DNA of 64,000 nucleotides from Cladorhizidae sp. MBARI D1340-BT2. Lineage: Eukaryota; Porifera; Demospongiae; Poecilosclerida; Cladorhizidae. The number at the start of each line of letters is the position of its first letter. The stretch's first letter is position 1. The DNA is taken from the NCBI GenBank assembly GCA_028752905.1, contig JAQNBH010000009.1, forward strand, positions 47,105,165 through 47,169,164, read 5' to 3'. Below the pieces are notes generated by a model, which saw only the letters and a program-made list of their open reading frames with translations, was not told the DNA's origin and did no database searches. Shown here in pieces: positions 34,430 to 45,535 of this stretch. The translations under genes were made by a program, and so were the position numbers.

Positions 34430-35475
34430 ACTCCGTTATCTTATTACTCTAACATTCTTAAATATCAGTATTGCAACTTTGGATATATTTGGAGTTTTAA
34501 CTGGTATGGAATAACATGTATTAGTATTAATGAGACATGGGAGTTGGCAGCCCTGCATATATACCTCAGGACAGAACAATATTCAGTAACACAACTGCAA
34601 ATTAAACAAAACAATACATCAGAGGACAAAATTATACAGGGTACTGTGTTTTGATTGCTTGTATGATGCTGGCAAAAGCTTCAGCAGTTGTGCGGGCATT
34701 CCTCTCCCTCCACATAAACTCATCGAGGTATGAAGGAAGTTGATCACGGTGGACCCCCTTCATCCTTTTCAACTTTATCTTCACCTGCATAAAATCAAAT
34801 TATCGACATACTGTGTATATCTTGTGGTATAACTCACTCTATTCCAGTAAGATTCCACATTTTGTGTGTGCACACCTGTGACTGGATTTGTCACGCAGCC
34901 CACTGATCCAAATGGATGATTGTTCCATTTGCAACATGCGACCGTATGATGGGGAGTAGTGTTGCAGCATCTCTCCGGGGAACTATTTGCATGTAACCTG
35001 AAAATTTGTGTTGAACAACTACATAGAATGGAGTGGAATTGTGATTGTTTCCAGCATACCCAGTGCAGGAGTATGACTGGTGTCCACCAATCCAAACACC
35101 CATATGTCAGAGGTTGGTGGCCGGCCCCTATGATGCTGTATCCACAATAATTATAATAATGATGTTATTCTGATAAGAATGTAGTGTTGATTGACAATTA
35201 GAATGTGACAATTGACAACACACCTTAGGCTGGTGACTGAATTGGGACTAATCAATTTGGATGATGACTCCAGGCCCACCTAAAATTATTGGATAACTAC
35301 AAAGGGCTGTTGAGCATACTTCCCGCAACCACTGGAACACATTAATGGCAGTTGGTCGACTGCACCCGGCTTCACTTGCAGCGGCAGTAACTGGGTACTC
35401 TCTGGCCCACCATTAAATATATCATAAGAAGCCAAGTTTGTAGAGTAAGCATTGACTTCGAAAATAAGCTCCCTT

Positions 35476-35683
35476 TAGTTAAATGCAATGCACCTTCTCA
35501 TTCATGTATCAAACTGGATAATAAATCGATACGATGTTTAGAGATGCGTGCTCTAACTAAAGTGTATGACAAGGGGCATGCACATGGTAAGGGGTCGCTA
35601 ACATGGTAAGGGATCGCTGTAACAGGGAGGTACATGATACAAGGTGTGTGCATGGAATGGATAGTTTAGATGATTATTGTCTA
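35476..35683 (-). repeat. 3' LTR of E1
   Basis: 208 bp, identical to 40692-40899 except GGGGTCGC versus GGGGTTGC. Confidence 0.95.
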
Positions 35684-35720
35684 TCTCCCCCCAAGTCCTT
35701 CGTCAGGGGGACTGAAAGAG

Positions 35721-38700
35721 TTAGGGAGCCTGTCCGTATCTTTGCGGGGGCTTTATGGTCCTCGTACTTCTCCGTAGGGTCTGGTCTGGGTTGGTGGGTT
35801 TGGGTGGTGGTGGTGGGATCTTGGCCAACGTTTTGGGGGCCAGTGGTGGTAGGTTGTCTCGGTGGTTCTGGGTGCCGGCGACAGCTGCATATGTTCGGGT
35901 GGTGGCCGGCGTGGTGGTTGGCTGCCTCTGGGTTGTTGGTTCCGGAGAGCCAGGTAATGGTTGGCTGGTTGATGTAGCCGGGGTGATTGGTAGAGGTTGG
36001 CTGGGTGGTGGTGCCTGGGTGCCTGGTGATGAGTGGCTAGGTGGCGGTGCCGGGGTGCCTGGTGATGGGTGGCTAGGTGGCGGTGCCGGGGTGCCTGGTG
36101 ATGGTAGGGGGTGGTCCGGTGGTGGGATGGGGAAGGTGTTCCTCCTGAGGTATTGGCGGTTGCGAGTGGTAAGTCTGCCGTTGCTGTCCATCCGGACTTG
36201 ATACTGATGATACTGCATGACCTCTACCACCACGCCTGTGCTGTCCCATTTGGTTGGGTGGTGGCCGGTCTGGTTTTGCACCAGTACTCTGTCTCCGCGT
36301 ATGAGGGGGGAGAGGTTTTTGGTGTGCTCCGTCCAGCGTTTCTTGCCCAGGGATTGGCGCTTCTCTAGTGCTGTTAGCCTTATCTGTTGGGTAGCACCTT
36401 CCTGGGTCGGCTGTTGAAGTCGTGTTGGGAGGGTAGGTAGCAGGTCTCTGGTTGGGCGGCCAAAGAGGCACATGGCCGGTGACATCCTCGTGTCAGGGCA
36501 GGGGCAGTTCCTGTAGGTCAGGATTGCCTTGAAGAAGGCTGACTTCAGGGCGCCCCCTGGGTCTGTGTTCCCGGTGATGAGTCGCTTGACGGTTTTGACC
36601 CCTGTTTCGGCGCGGTTGTTCGCGTGGGGGTGGTATGCCGAGGATGTCCTGTGGTGGACCCCCCAGCTAGCCAGCAGATCTTTTGTTGCGTGGGCGGTGA
36701 ATTCGGGTCCTCCATCTGTTGTGAGCGTGGCTGGGATGCCAAAGGTTGCAAAGGTCTCCCTGAGTACCTGTATGAGGCCTGTGGCTCCGCTGCTCGCCTG
36801 CGATACGATGGGCCATCCCGAGAAGCGATCCACCAGTACGAGGTAGACGGATCCTCCGTGGTGGAAGAAGTCTGCGTGTAGGTGCTCGAACGGGTGGTCT
36901 GCCTCCTCAGGGGTTATTGGTGGCATGTGGGGTTGAGAGGGGGCATTCCCGTTGCAGATGTGGCATCTGCTCCTTGTGGCGGCGATATCTGCTGTCAGGC
37001 CTGGCCAGTATATGGATGCTTTCACCCTGGCTGTCATCCCGCTTGTCCCTTGGTGTGCAGTGTGCAGGGTGGCAAGGCATGCTTGCCGTAGGGAGGAGGG
37101 GATGATGAGACGGTCGCCCAGACATACCACGTCGTCGACTATTGTGAGGTCGGTTATCACAGGAAAATACGCCTGTATCCCCACTGGGAGCAAGTCACGT
37201 TTGTTGGGGGGTCCTGCTTCTATGACCAGCATAAGGTCCTGGAGGGACTGGTCTGCCGTGGTGGCTATCTGAAGCTGTTCCCAGTTGATGGGGGTGGCTG
37301 AAATCGCTGCGCACATTGCTGAGGAGAGGCCGTCGTCGTCTGCGAGGGCAAGGGTGGAGCAGTTCGGGCCGGGGGCTGGCAGGTCATCTGGCAGGTGGAG
37401 TCTGGCGGGTGTCCTTGTCCCAGATGGGTGACGTGACAGGGCGTCACTGGTCAGGTTTCTGGCGCCCGGGATGTATACCATCCTGAAGCGGTACCTGAGG
37501 GTCTTCTCTTTGAGATTCCTCAGGCGGGGATTCGGGATGTCCTCCAGGCACCTGTCCCCGAATAGCTTCAGCAGTGGTTTGTGGTCCACCGCTACTGTCA
37601 GGTCCCGGCACCCGAGTACAAAGTGCCTGGCTTTGTCAAGCGCGTCGGCTACGGCTAGGGCCTACCCTTCCACAGGGGCGTATCGAGACTCTGCTGCATG
37701 AGTGAATCTCGATCCCACCAAGGTGACGCGCCAGCCGTCCCGGCAACAGAAAGGATCGCGGGACGGGCACTGGCAGTGTTTCTGTGTGAGCCAGAAGCCA
37801 ATCCCGTCCTTGCTCCAGTCTGTCGCCAGGCAGGTGGGGCGCCCCTTGTCGAAGATCTCTACTCCCGCTCGGATGCTCTCGCATATGTGTTGTTTGGACG
37901 CGGCGAGGGCTTCGGTCAGCTGATCTGACCATTGGAAGGGGGTGGAGGGCTTCAGGAGGTCCCTGAAGGGGAGCATGGTTGCCGTCATGGCGAAGGTGTA
38001 GGAAATTTGGTTTACGAGGCCAAACCATGCTCTGATGTCAGTGATGTTTGTTGGGGTTGGGAATTCCTTGATGGCCGCCGTGAATTTGTCAGCGGGGCGG
38101 ACCTCTGTGGGGGTGACTGTGAAACCCGCGAACTCCACTTCGTCTTCTGCGAAGCGGAACTTTGTTGGGTTCAGGGTGATGCCGTTCGTGGCACAAATGT
38201 GCAGCCACCGCACTGCCTGATAGAAGGATCCCTCTATGTCATCCGCCCATAGCAGGGCATCATCGATGCACTTGGTCTTGTTGGTTACATTGGTAATGAG
38301 GGCGTCGTACCGTGACGTGTAGGCGTCTCCCGAGGCGATGTAGCCTTGTGGGGCCATCAGGTAGCGGTACCTCCCCCAGGGTGTGATAAACGTGGTGTAA
38401 TGTTTGTCTCCCTCAGCTAGGGCCACGGAGTGGTAGCCGTTCCACGCGTCGAAGATTGTTTTCTTCATCATTCGTGGGATGGCCCTGGCCTGGTGGAAGG
38501 GTGAAGGGCAGTGGTGGGTCTCCCGGGTGGCGTGCTGGTTGAGGGGTTGGAAGTTTATGGTCCTCCTGAGCGCCCCGTTCTTCTTGGTGCAGATCACCAT
38601 TCGGTGGCACCAAGTGACGGGCGTGCCCAGGGGGACCTTTTCCAGCACGCCGAGCCGGACATCCCTGTCCAGCCCTGCCTTCACCTCCTCCTGCCAGTGA

Positions 38701-40568
38701 ATAGGTATGGTGATGGGGGTGTGGCACGGTTTGGGGACAGCATTGGGGTCGATCTTCAGCGAGAGAGGGGGGCCGGACATCATAGGCAGAGGCTGGTGTT
38801 CACACGTGTTGAATGCGCTGGATGCGTAGAGGTTGAGGAGATACTTCTCCAGCTTCTGTCTGTTTCCCTCTGTGGCTGGGAATGGCAGTGTCGTGGGCCT
38901 ATCTGGTGGTGGGGATCTGGTGGGGCAGGAGCATGGGCGAGCCGCAGGTTGTGTCTGAGGTGCTGGTGGTTTGGCCTGCCGAGTTAGTGGTGGGCTTGTC
39001 CCGGTGGTTCCGGTGTCCCTAATCAGTGCCAGTGGTTGGCTGGTGATCTTGCCGTTCGGGGCTGGTGAACGCAGCGGGAATCCCAGATTAATTAGTCCCA
39101 GGTCGCTGCATGCTGACATGCTGAGGTAAAGCTTGGTGGCTACGGGACTAAAGTACATCATTTGCCTCGTTTCCTTGTCTGTGTCTCTGGCTCTGATCCT
39201 GGTGAGTGCGGCTCCCATGATGGGCATGGGGTTGCCACTGGCAGAGTTCATGGTGAGGGAGCTTGGGATGAGGTCTTGTACACTGAGGTTGAGGCCACGC
39301 ATGAGGGTGGGGCCTGCCAAGCAACTCTGGCAGCCGGTGTCGGCGAGGGCACTTGTGGTGAGGTTTCGCCGCTCTCTCCTGAGGGTTTGCCCGTGGGTCT
39401 GGAAGTCTGCTCGATGGGTGGAGACGATGACGTTGAGGGTTGGTTGGGGTGGTGAGCGACGCTGTGCCCAGGTTTGGGATGCCTGGTCCCAGGTTTGGTG
39501 TGGCAGGGTGCCTTCCGTCATGTCGCTGACCATTTCCTGGATGGCACTCTCTTGCTCTGCTGTCTGCCAACACATCTGTGATATGTGGTTGGGGCGGCCG
39601 CAGGATTGGCAAGTTTTGCCAAATGCAGGGCATTGGGTCCTCCTGATGGCCGTCCTTGCTCTGGTGCCATGGCCTTGGCGGCCGCAGAAGCAGCATGCTG
39701 TCTTGCTGTTTGGATGTGGGGTGGGCGTGGTTGTGGGCCATATGGGCGTGGCTGACCGGTTGGGTTTGGGGTGCATGGCTTTGGGTGGTGGGTGCTGCCG
39801 CTGGAGCTTATACCCACTATGCAGTGCATCCCCCTGGTCTGCCTCATCATTGATGGCACTGTTGCTAGCTTGGGGTGGTGTAGTCATTATGGTAAATGAT
39901 TGCTTGCCTATGACCCTCACCATTATGAACTGTACCAGCTCCTCGACTGTCTGGTCTTTGTCTGGCTCCCTCAACAGGACCGCCTGGATGTCGGGGTCGG
40001 CGAGGCCGACGCACAGTTGGTTCACCACTCTGTCCTCGCTCTGGCTGTTGACTATCGCACAGCCCATGCATTTTCGGTCGAATTGACACACCTCGGCCTG
40101 GCCTCGCAGGCGGGCCATGAACGACCTGACGGTTTCGCCCCTGTCTTGAGTCATCCTAGAGAGCGTCACTCTGGCTGCCCTCTTGTTCTCCTCCTGCACT
40201 GCCATAGCTCTGATGGCTGCCAGGAGGTCTGGCTCTGTGTATTCCCTGAGGGGCGTGGGGCCGGTGGCGTTCATGGTGACGTCCCGGCGGAGCTTGGGGT
40301 CTAGGCATGCCAGCAGCTGGATGGTGATATGTGGGGCAGCCAGGCTGGCTGCCTGCGAGTACTCTTTCCACCAGTTCAGGAAGTACTGCCACCCCTTCGA
40401 GGTTTCTCCGGCTGATAGTCCTGGTCTGGGGATTTGGGTGGGCTTGAAGGAGGCTGCCTGACTGTGGTCCATCGAGATGTGGCCTGTCATGAGGGCTACT
40501 GCCATTCCTGGTTCTGTCCCCTCCGCTATGGTGAAGGGGCAGCCGGCTTTGGGGCAGTTCGCTGCCAT
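35721..40568 (-). pseudogene. gag-pol: E1 gag-pol polyprotein, one in-frame stop
   Basis: One frame of 1615 codons from ATG 40566-40568, broken only by TAG at 37662-37664. Order: N-terminal C2H2-like finger (CPKAGC...HISMDH); gag core; two linked zinc knuckles (CFCGRQGHG, CQSCGRPNHISQMC); aspartic protease (ALADTGCQSCLAGP); reverse transcriptase (INFQPLNQHA, DAWNGYHSVAL, APQGYIASGDAY) whose catalytic box reads CIDD; RNase H (CLATDWSKDGIGFWL); integrase (HADFF, TTDGGPEF, NRAETGVK); and a Pro-rich tail. The stop replaces the Glu expected in the RNase H E-A-L-A-V motif. There is no separate gag stop or frameshift, so gag and pol form one reading frame. Confidence 0.9.
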
Positions 40569-40671
40569 AAGGTGGGCGGGCGTTAATTGGAGAAGGGAAA
40601 ATCGGTCTCCAAAGCGTCCTAACCTCTAGTCAGCACTCCTGCTGGTGAGGCACACTGTCTAGTTGGATATA

Positions 40672-40691
40672 CTAGTTGGTTAGAGCACGCA
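40672..40691 (-). promoter_or_regulatory. E1 primer-binding site, complementary to its own LTR
   Basis: Starting at 40691 on the minus strand, TGCGTGCTCTAAC is perfectly complementary to GTTAGAGCACGCA in the LTR (plus-strand 40761-40773), 13 contiguous pairs. The site abuts the 5' LTR directly. Confidence 0.65.
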
Positions 40692-40899
40692 TAGTTAAAT
40701 GCAATGCACCTTCTCATTCATGTATCAAACTGGATAATAAATCGATACGATGTTTAGAGATGCGTGCTCTAACTAAAGTGTATGACAAGGGGCATGCACA
40801 TGGTAAGGGGTTGCTAACATGGTAAGGGATCGCTGTAACAGGGAGGTACATGATACAAGGTGTGTGCATGGAATGGATAGTTTAGATGATTATTGTCTA
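40692..40899 (-). repeat. 5' LTR of E1
   Basis: 208 bp, sense strand TAGACA...AACTA. It shares AACCCCTTACC and CCCCTT..CATACACT with the E2 LTR, immediately before the primer-complementary segment. Confidence 0.95.
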
Positions 40900-41380
40900 C
40901 CCTTCAATAATAATAAATATATATAATATAATAATTATCTCTACTATTATATCTAAAAATATCGACATAGACATACAAACCATGCCGAATCGTCTCGTCT
41001 TTACGGTTTTACACGCAGGACACCTTACGTCCAACCATAGTTACATTGCAACTGTACACCAAGATACAACACCAAACATGTTTATCATAATAATAATTAT
41101 TATCCTATTATTATTACTTTTTAGATATTTTTTCCCTTACATTCCACAAGTAACAGTACTTGCCAAAAGAGATTTGCTCCTCAAGTAGTCAATGACTTCC
41201 TTGTTTTCCCCAAATGCAGCAGGAGCAATCGACCTGATCGTTGAAGCCATCTCGCTCTGCTTTGTACATAGCGCGCGCGTTTAAGATAAGTAGCGTTTTT
41301 AAATATATCAGCGAAAAATAATTGACGCGCACTAATTTATCGACTTCCGGAGTCTTACTCTTTACATGATCCGTGTTCTC

Positions 41381-41689
41381 TCCTCTGAAGTTAGGATAGA
41401 CATTCTAACATTCTTGGACGTACTGCTTGTTTAATATAAATTGATCACAGATGTCTCTAGCAGCAAAGTATTTACATTTTGTGTGTACAGGTATTATGAT
41501 ACAGCTCGGTGACTCTGAAGTTTCTGAGGTCTCTACTGAAAGTCCATCATGTACTGCTGATAACCTGGACCTGATGACCCGTATATTGAAGAGAAGGTGT
41601 ATATGTACCCAAGTGTACCACTGAATTGTTTAGTGAAGTATGAATAAGCTAAGTTCAAGTTAACCAGTTGTAAGGACAGCAAGCTCTGA
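41381..41689. other. spacer, no gene recognised
   Basis: A short frame from ATG 41500 (about 42 codons, after a possible acceptor TGTGTACAG) has no known domain. Confidence 0.35.
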
Positions 41690-43055
41690 AGATATCCAGC
41701 TGTGAAGATAGCCAGCTGTGGGGATAGCCAGCTGTGGGGATAGCCAGCTGTGAAGATAGCCAGCTGTGGGGATAGCCAGCTGTGGGGATAGCCAGCTGTG
41801 AAGATAGCCAGCTGTGGGGATAGCCAGCTGTGGGGATAGCCAGCTGTGGGGATAGCCAGCTGTGGGGATAGTCAGCTGTGGGGATAGCCAGCTGTGAAGA
41901 TAGCCAGCTGTGGGGATAGTCAGCTGTGGGGATAGTCAGCTGTGGGGATAGTCAGCTGTGGGGATAGTCAGCTGTGGGGATAGTCAGCTGTGGGGATAGT
42001 CAGCTGTGAAGATAGTCAGCTGTGAAGATAGCCAGCTGTGGGGATAGTCAGCTGTGGGGATAGTCAGCTGTGGGGATAGTCAGTTGTGGGGATAGTCAGC
42101 TGTGAAGATAGCCAGCTGTGGGGATAGCCAGCTGTGGGGATAGCCAGCTGTGGGGATAGCCAGCTGTGGAGATAGCCAGCTGTGGGGATAGCCAGCTGTG
42201 GGGATAGCCAGCTGTGGGGATATCCAGCTGTGGGGATATCCAGCTGTGGGGATAGCCAGCTGTGGGGATGGGGATAGCCAGCTGTGAAGATAGCCAGCTG
42301 TGGGGATAGCCAGCTGTGGGGATAGCCAGCTATGAAGATAGCCAGCTGTGGGGAAAGCCAGCTGTGGGGATATCCAGCTGTGGGGATAGCCAGCTGTGGG
42401 GATGGGGATAGCCAGCTGTGAAGATATCCAGCTGTGGGGATAGCCAGCTGTGGGGATAGTCAGCTGTGGGGATAGTAAGCTGTGGGGATAGCCAGCTGTG
42501 GGGATAGTCAGCTGTGGGGATAGCCAGCTGTGGGGATAGCCAGCTGTGGGGATAGCCAGCTGTGGGGATAGCCAGCTGTGGGGATAGCCAGCTGTGGGGA
42601 TAGTCAGCTGTGGGGATAGCCAGCTGTGGGGATAGCCAGCTGTGGGGATAGCCAGCTGTGGGGATAGTCAGCTGTGGGGATAGTCAGCTGTGGGGATAGC
42701 CAGCTGTGGGGATAGTCAGCTGTGGGGATAGTCAGCTGTGGGGATAGTCAGCTGTGGGGATAGTCAGCTGTGGGGATAGCCAGCTGTGGGGATAGTCAGC
42801 TGTGGGGATAGCCAGCTGTGGGGATAGCCAGCTGTGGGGATAGTCAGCTGTGGGGATAGCCAGCTGTGGGGATAGCCAGCTGTAGGGATAGGCAGCTGTG
42901 GGGATAGTCAGCTGTGGGGATAGCCAGCTGTGGGGATAGTCAGCTGTGGGGATAGCCAGCTGTGGGGATAGCCAGCTGTGGGGATAGCCAGCTGTGGGGA
43001 TAGCCAGCTGTAGGGATAGTCAGCTGTGGGGATAGTCAGCTGTGGGGATAGTTGA
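41690..43055. repeat. 17-bp minisatellite, about 79 copies
   Basis: The unit is GATAGCCAGCTGTGGGG with GTCAGC and TGTGAA variants and the palindrome CAGCTG in every unit. A GGGATG insertion occurs twice (near 42268 and 42399), again in matching neighbour context, so blocks were duplicated. Confidence 0.95.
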
Positions 43056-43062
43056 CTGTGAA

Positions 43063-43537
43063 GGCCTGTCCACACTTCAATTAAACTAATATGCATTAAT
43101 TCACGTTGGGTCCTTGGAAAACACTCTTAAAGTCGATGCATTGGTCGGGTCCACACTAACACCAAAATAAACCGTACGAAGCAAAAATAATCAGTCCCTG
43201 ACAAAGTCTGTCAAAATCATGTACTGTAGCTGAGAGAGTGAGGGAAAGGTTGCACCAACGAACTTCAGAAGTCCCGATTCAGGACGTATCAACGTAGCAA
43301 CAGTTCTCTAGCTGTGTAGGTAGTCTAGCTAGCTACTCTGGCTAGCCAGTTTGGCTAAAGCTTACAGCTAGTTCCCACAGCCATCGCCGACGCGAGTGAA
43401 TGAAGTTCTTTTCAACACACTCGTGTAGTTCTTTAATTTTTCAACTCAAACCACTTATCGAGTGGACCCGCATTTTTCTAATTTGAATTCAGTGTGAACA
43501 CGACCAATGCACTTTGAATTGTGCCTGTGGAGAGGCC
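43063..43537. mobile_element. MITE, Harbinger-like, second copy
   Basis: It begins GGCCTGTCCACACTTC and ends CCTGTGGAGAGGCC, followed by TTA. The region TAATTTGAATTCAGTGTGAA and the Y-GCATTAA blocks match the MITE at 3985-4216. The left flank is GAA instead of TTA, so the duplication is not perfect. No coding capacity. Confidence 0.5.
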
Positions 43538-43548
43538 TTACAAAAACT

Positions 43549-43830
43549 CCCTTGCAACACCGACTAGGAAAGCGTCCCTTGCAACACCGACGAGGAAAGC
43601 TTCCCTTGCAACACCGACTAGGAAAGCTTCCCTTGCAACACCGACTAGGAAAGCTTCCCTTGCAACACCGACTAGGAAAGCTTCCCTTGCAACACCGACT
43701 AGGAAAGCTTCCCTTGCAACACCCACCGACGAGGAAAGCTTCCCTTGCAACACCGACGAGGAAAGCTTCCCTTGCAACACCGACTAGGAAAGCTTCCCTT
43801 GCAACACCGACTAGGAAAGCTTCCCTTGCC
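43549..43830. repeat. 27-bp minisatellite, ten copies
   Basis: The unit is CCCTTGCAACACCGACTAGG followed by AAAGCTT. CGACGAGG is the main variant, and one unit has an extra CAC. Both strands read a 9-residue periodic peptide; not a gene. Confidence 0.95.
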
Positions 43831-43899
43831 ATACAGACCTAAAAATTGAGAAAGAGTTGTAAAGTGTTAGGCCACACCCATCATAGGGTGTGGCTAAAG

Positions 43900-45264
43900 T
43901 CATGGTTTCATTTAGGGGTGGGGGGGGGGGCAAGCGGGTGCCGGCAGCTGCCTCCCCTTGGAACCTTTTTGCCCCTCCCCCCTTGGAAATTGTATTATTA
44001 AAATTCATTATTGATGTTGATAAGTGCTTGACAGAGTGCATGAGCAGTGAGAGTATGCATATGTAATGAGGTAAGAATCTGAATGAGTTTACACAGCAAT
44101 CCGTCTACCTTTTTTTACTCCACACGTCAACAATTTCTTCCAAATCACTATCAGTGAGTTTTTCGAGAGGTTCAATGACAATTTTCATTAAGTTGGACAG
44201 GCTAAGTTCAGTTAAGCGGTTACGAAAGCGATTCTTTATTAATTTCATGTCTGAGAAACTTCGTTCCGCTGATGCTGTAGAAACGGGAATAGACAAGCAT
44301 ATGGTCGCCAGTTTATGTAGATTGGGGAATAATGCTATAAGCATGTCATTGGTGAGTAATTCCTGGATGCATCATCTTTTGGCTGCTTAATAAGGAGCTG
44401 ACGATACGTCCACTCTGTGCTGAGGTCAGAAGAGAGAATGGCTGCTTTCTCAAATTCAGTTCCTTCCAATGATTTAGCTGGTAAATCTCTCCCAAACTGT
44501 CCAATGAGAGTTTGAATTGAACGGTCTCCATATAAAGGTAGCTCATGAGTAGAGAGGCTGGGCACACTCTTCGGATCAAAAATACTGAATGCTGATAACA
44601 CATCTTTTGAGGATCTAAACCTGCTGGATATGTTATCTTTGATGAGGCTGATAAAAGGCTTGCCCACTCTTTCTTGAAAAGAACATACATAAATGAGTGA
44701 CTTCAATACCTGTTTCTGCTTTTAACTCTTCTCTTGCATCTTGTAGCTATAAAACACAATTTGCTGGAGGCAGTATAGCATCATCAAGTGAATTAAGAGT
44801 AGCATCCACTAGACAGAAATAAGGGAGAGGTCCAGGTGCGGTCTGTAAGGCACGGCTAAGCTTTTCCACTTGAGGAAGAATGTAGTCAAGTAGGTACATT
44901 GCTGCTATTGTGGAGCGACTAGAAAGGGCTTTACTTAGCCCAAGAGCTTCTGGTTCATGTGATGTTTCATATATATTTTCAATCTTGAGCAAGAACTATT
45001 GAGCTGTAACTAGCTTTACTTCTTTGACACAACTCTCATGTGCAAGCCAGCGTGTCTGACGGTTTCACAATCTTGAGCTCTGGAAGATCTAGTACTTTCT
45101 GAATCTCCTTTAATGACTCTGCACGTTTTGGGGAGTAAAGAAAGAACTTCCATAACGTCATCAGAGTAGTGTAGACATGCTTGATACCTGGTGTAGCATT
45201 AGCAGCTTGCACAGAAGCCAGTTGAAGGACATGACAGCGACAGTGGACAAACAATGCACGAGGT
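43900..45264 (-). mobile_element. decayed hAT element, left part (with its 3' arm)
   Basis: The left end is probably near 43900 (CATGGTTTCATTTAGGGG then a G run), which parallels CAGGGGTGTATTTAGGGG of the intact hAT. C-rich CCCCTTGGAA patches and the transposase 3' end follow. E2 is inserted at 45264/50755. The right end is uncertain. Confidence 0.6.
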
Positions 45265-45433
45265 TAGAGAATGATGACTCTCATAACTACTATATAACAT
45301 TGTTACGTACAACCCCTTACCTATTTATACGACCCCTTACCATACACTCACTTGTTGCACACATTTCATGCCAGTAATTACCAATATATATCCTCTCCAA
45401 TCTGGCTATGAAATGGCGCACCGCGCTTGTCTA
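45265..45433 (+). repeat. 5' LTR of E2
   Basis: 169 bp, TAGAGAATG...TTGTCTA. A TATA-like TATTTATA is at 45322-45329, with CATACACT at 45341-45348. 45344-45363 is complementary to the primer site. Confidence 0.95.
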
Positions 45434-45453
45434 TGCGTGCAACAAGTGAGTGT
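45434..45453 (+). promoter_or_regulatory. E2 primer-binding site, complementary to its own LTR
   Basis: TGCGTGCAACAAGTGAGTGT directly follows the LTR and pairs with LTR positions 45344-45363 at 19 of 20 positions (one C-A mismatch at the third base). No tRNA 3' end complement starting TGG is seen here. Confidence 0.75.
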
Positions 45454-45535
45454 CTAGCCTCTATTAGACATCTAGCCTTGCCAACAAGAGTGTTGGTAGA
45501 GAGAGCATTCGTTTTCGCTGACGCCCACCGACCCC

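Larger units (their letters stand above)
35476..40899 (-). mobile_element. LTR retrotransposon E1 (Ty3/gypsy-like, TA...TA LTR ends)
   Basis: 5424 bp on the minus strand with 208-bp LTRs differing by one base. The 5-bp duplication CCCTT is at 35471-35475 and 40900-40904. In sense orientation the LTR begins TAGACAATAATC and ends TTTAACTA. There is a single gag-pol frame with one stop. The polypurine tract GGACTTGGGGGGAGA precedes the 3' LTR (plus-strand 35684-35698). The site after the 5' LTR is complementary to the LTR itself. E2 at 45265-50754 is a relative. Confidence 0.93.
34632..41250 (-). pseudogene. ISXO2/Merlin-like DDE transposase with introns, split by E1 and mutated
   Basis: On the minus strand, exons can be placed at 41250-41141 (starting MASTIRSIAPAAFGENKEV), from 41051 (CNVTMVGRKVSC, part of a zinc ribbon), 35475-35224 (REYPVTAAASEAGCSRPTAI, GGPGVIIQID), 35135-35060 (HHRGRPPTSDIWVFGLVDTS), 34997-34838 (YMQIVPRRDAATLLPIIRSH, VTGVHTQNVESYWNR) and 34784-34632 (KLKRMKGVHRDQLPSYLDEF, ending YPV then TAA). 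Splice sites are GT-AG and phases agree. A TAG at 35248-35250 follows the catalytic Asp of the ID-E-S motif, a stop lies in the second exon, and about 30 residues are missing near 34900. E1 is inserted between 35475 and 40900. Confidence 0.78.
34025..41372 (-). mobile_element. Merlin/IS1016-type DNA transposon, interrupted by retrotransposon E1
   Basis: Inverted terminal repeats of about 105 bp (34025-34133 and 41268-41372) start GGATCATGTAAAGAGTAAGA. The flanks GTGTTCTA (34017-34024) and GTGTTCTC (41373-41380) look like an 8-bp target duplication with one change. Between the ends lie exons of an ISXO2/IS1016-like transposase on the minus strand. Without E1 (5424 bp plus its 5-bp duplication) the element is about 1.9 kb. 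The 8-bp duplication and DDE type both fit Merlin. Confidence 0.8.

Noticed and set aside
35570..40570. plus-strand frames of up to 317 codons within E1
   Set aside because: Shadows of the minus-strand gag-pol, which has all the domain motifs.
40672..40691. E1 primer site as complement of an internal tRNA fragment
   Set aside because: Its complement AGTTGGTTAGAGC looks like a tRNA D-arm, which would suggest a half-tRNA primer as in copia. The match inside the LTR is longer at the primer 3' end and covaries in E2, which has no D-arm likeness. Kept as an alternative only.
41500..41625. small gene after a splice-like site
   Set aside because: About 42 codons with no recognised domain and no second exon; kept only as a note.
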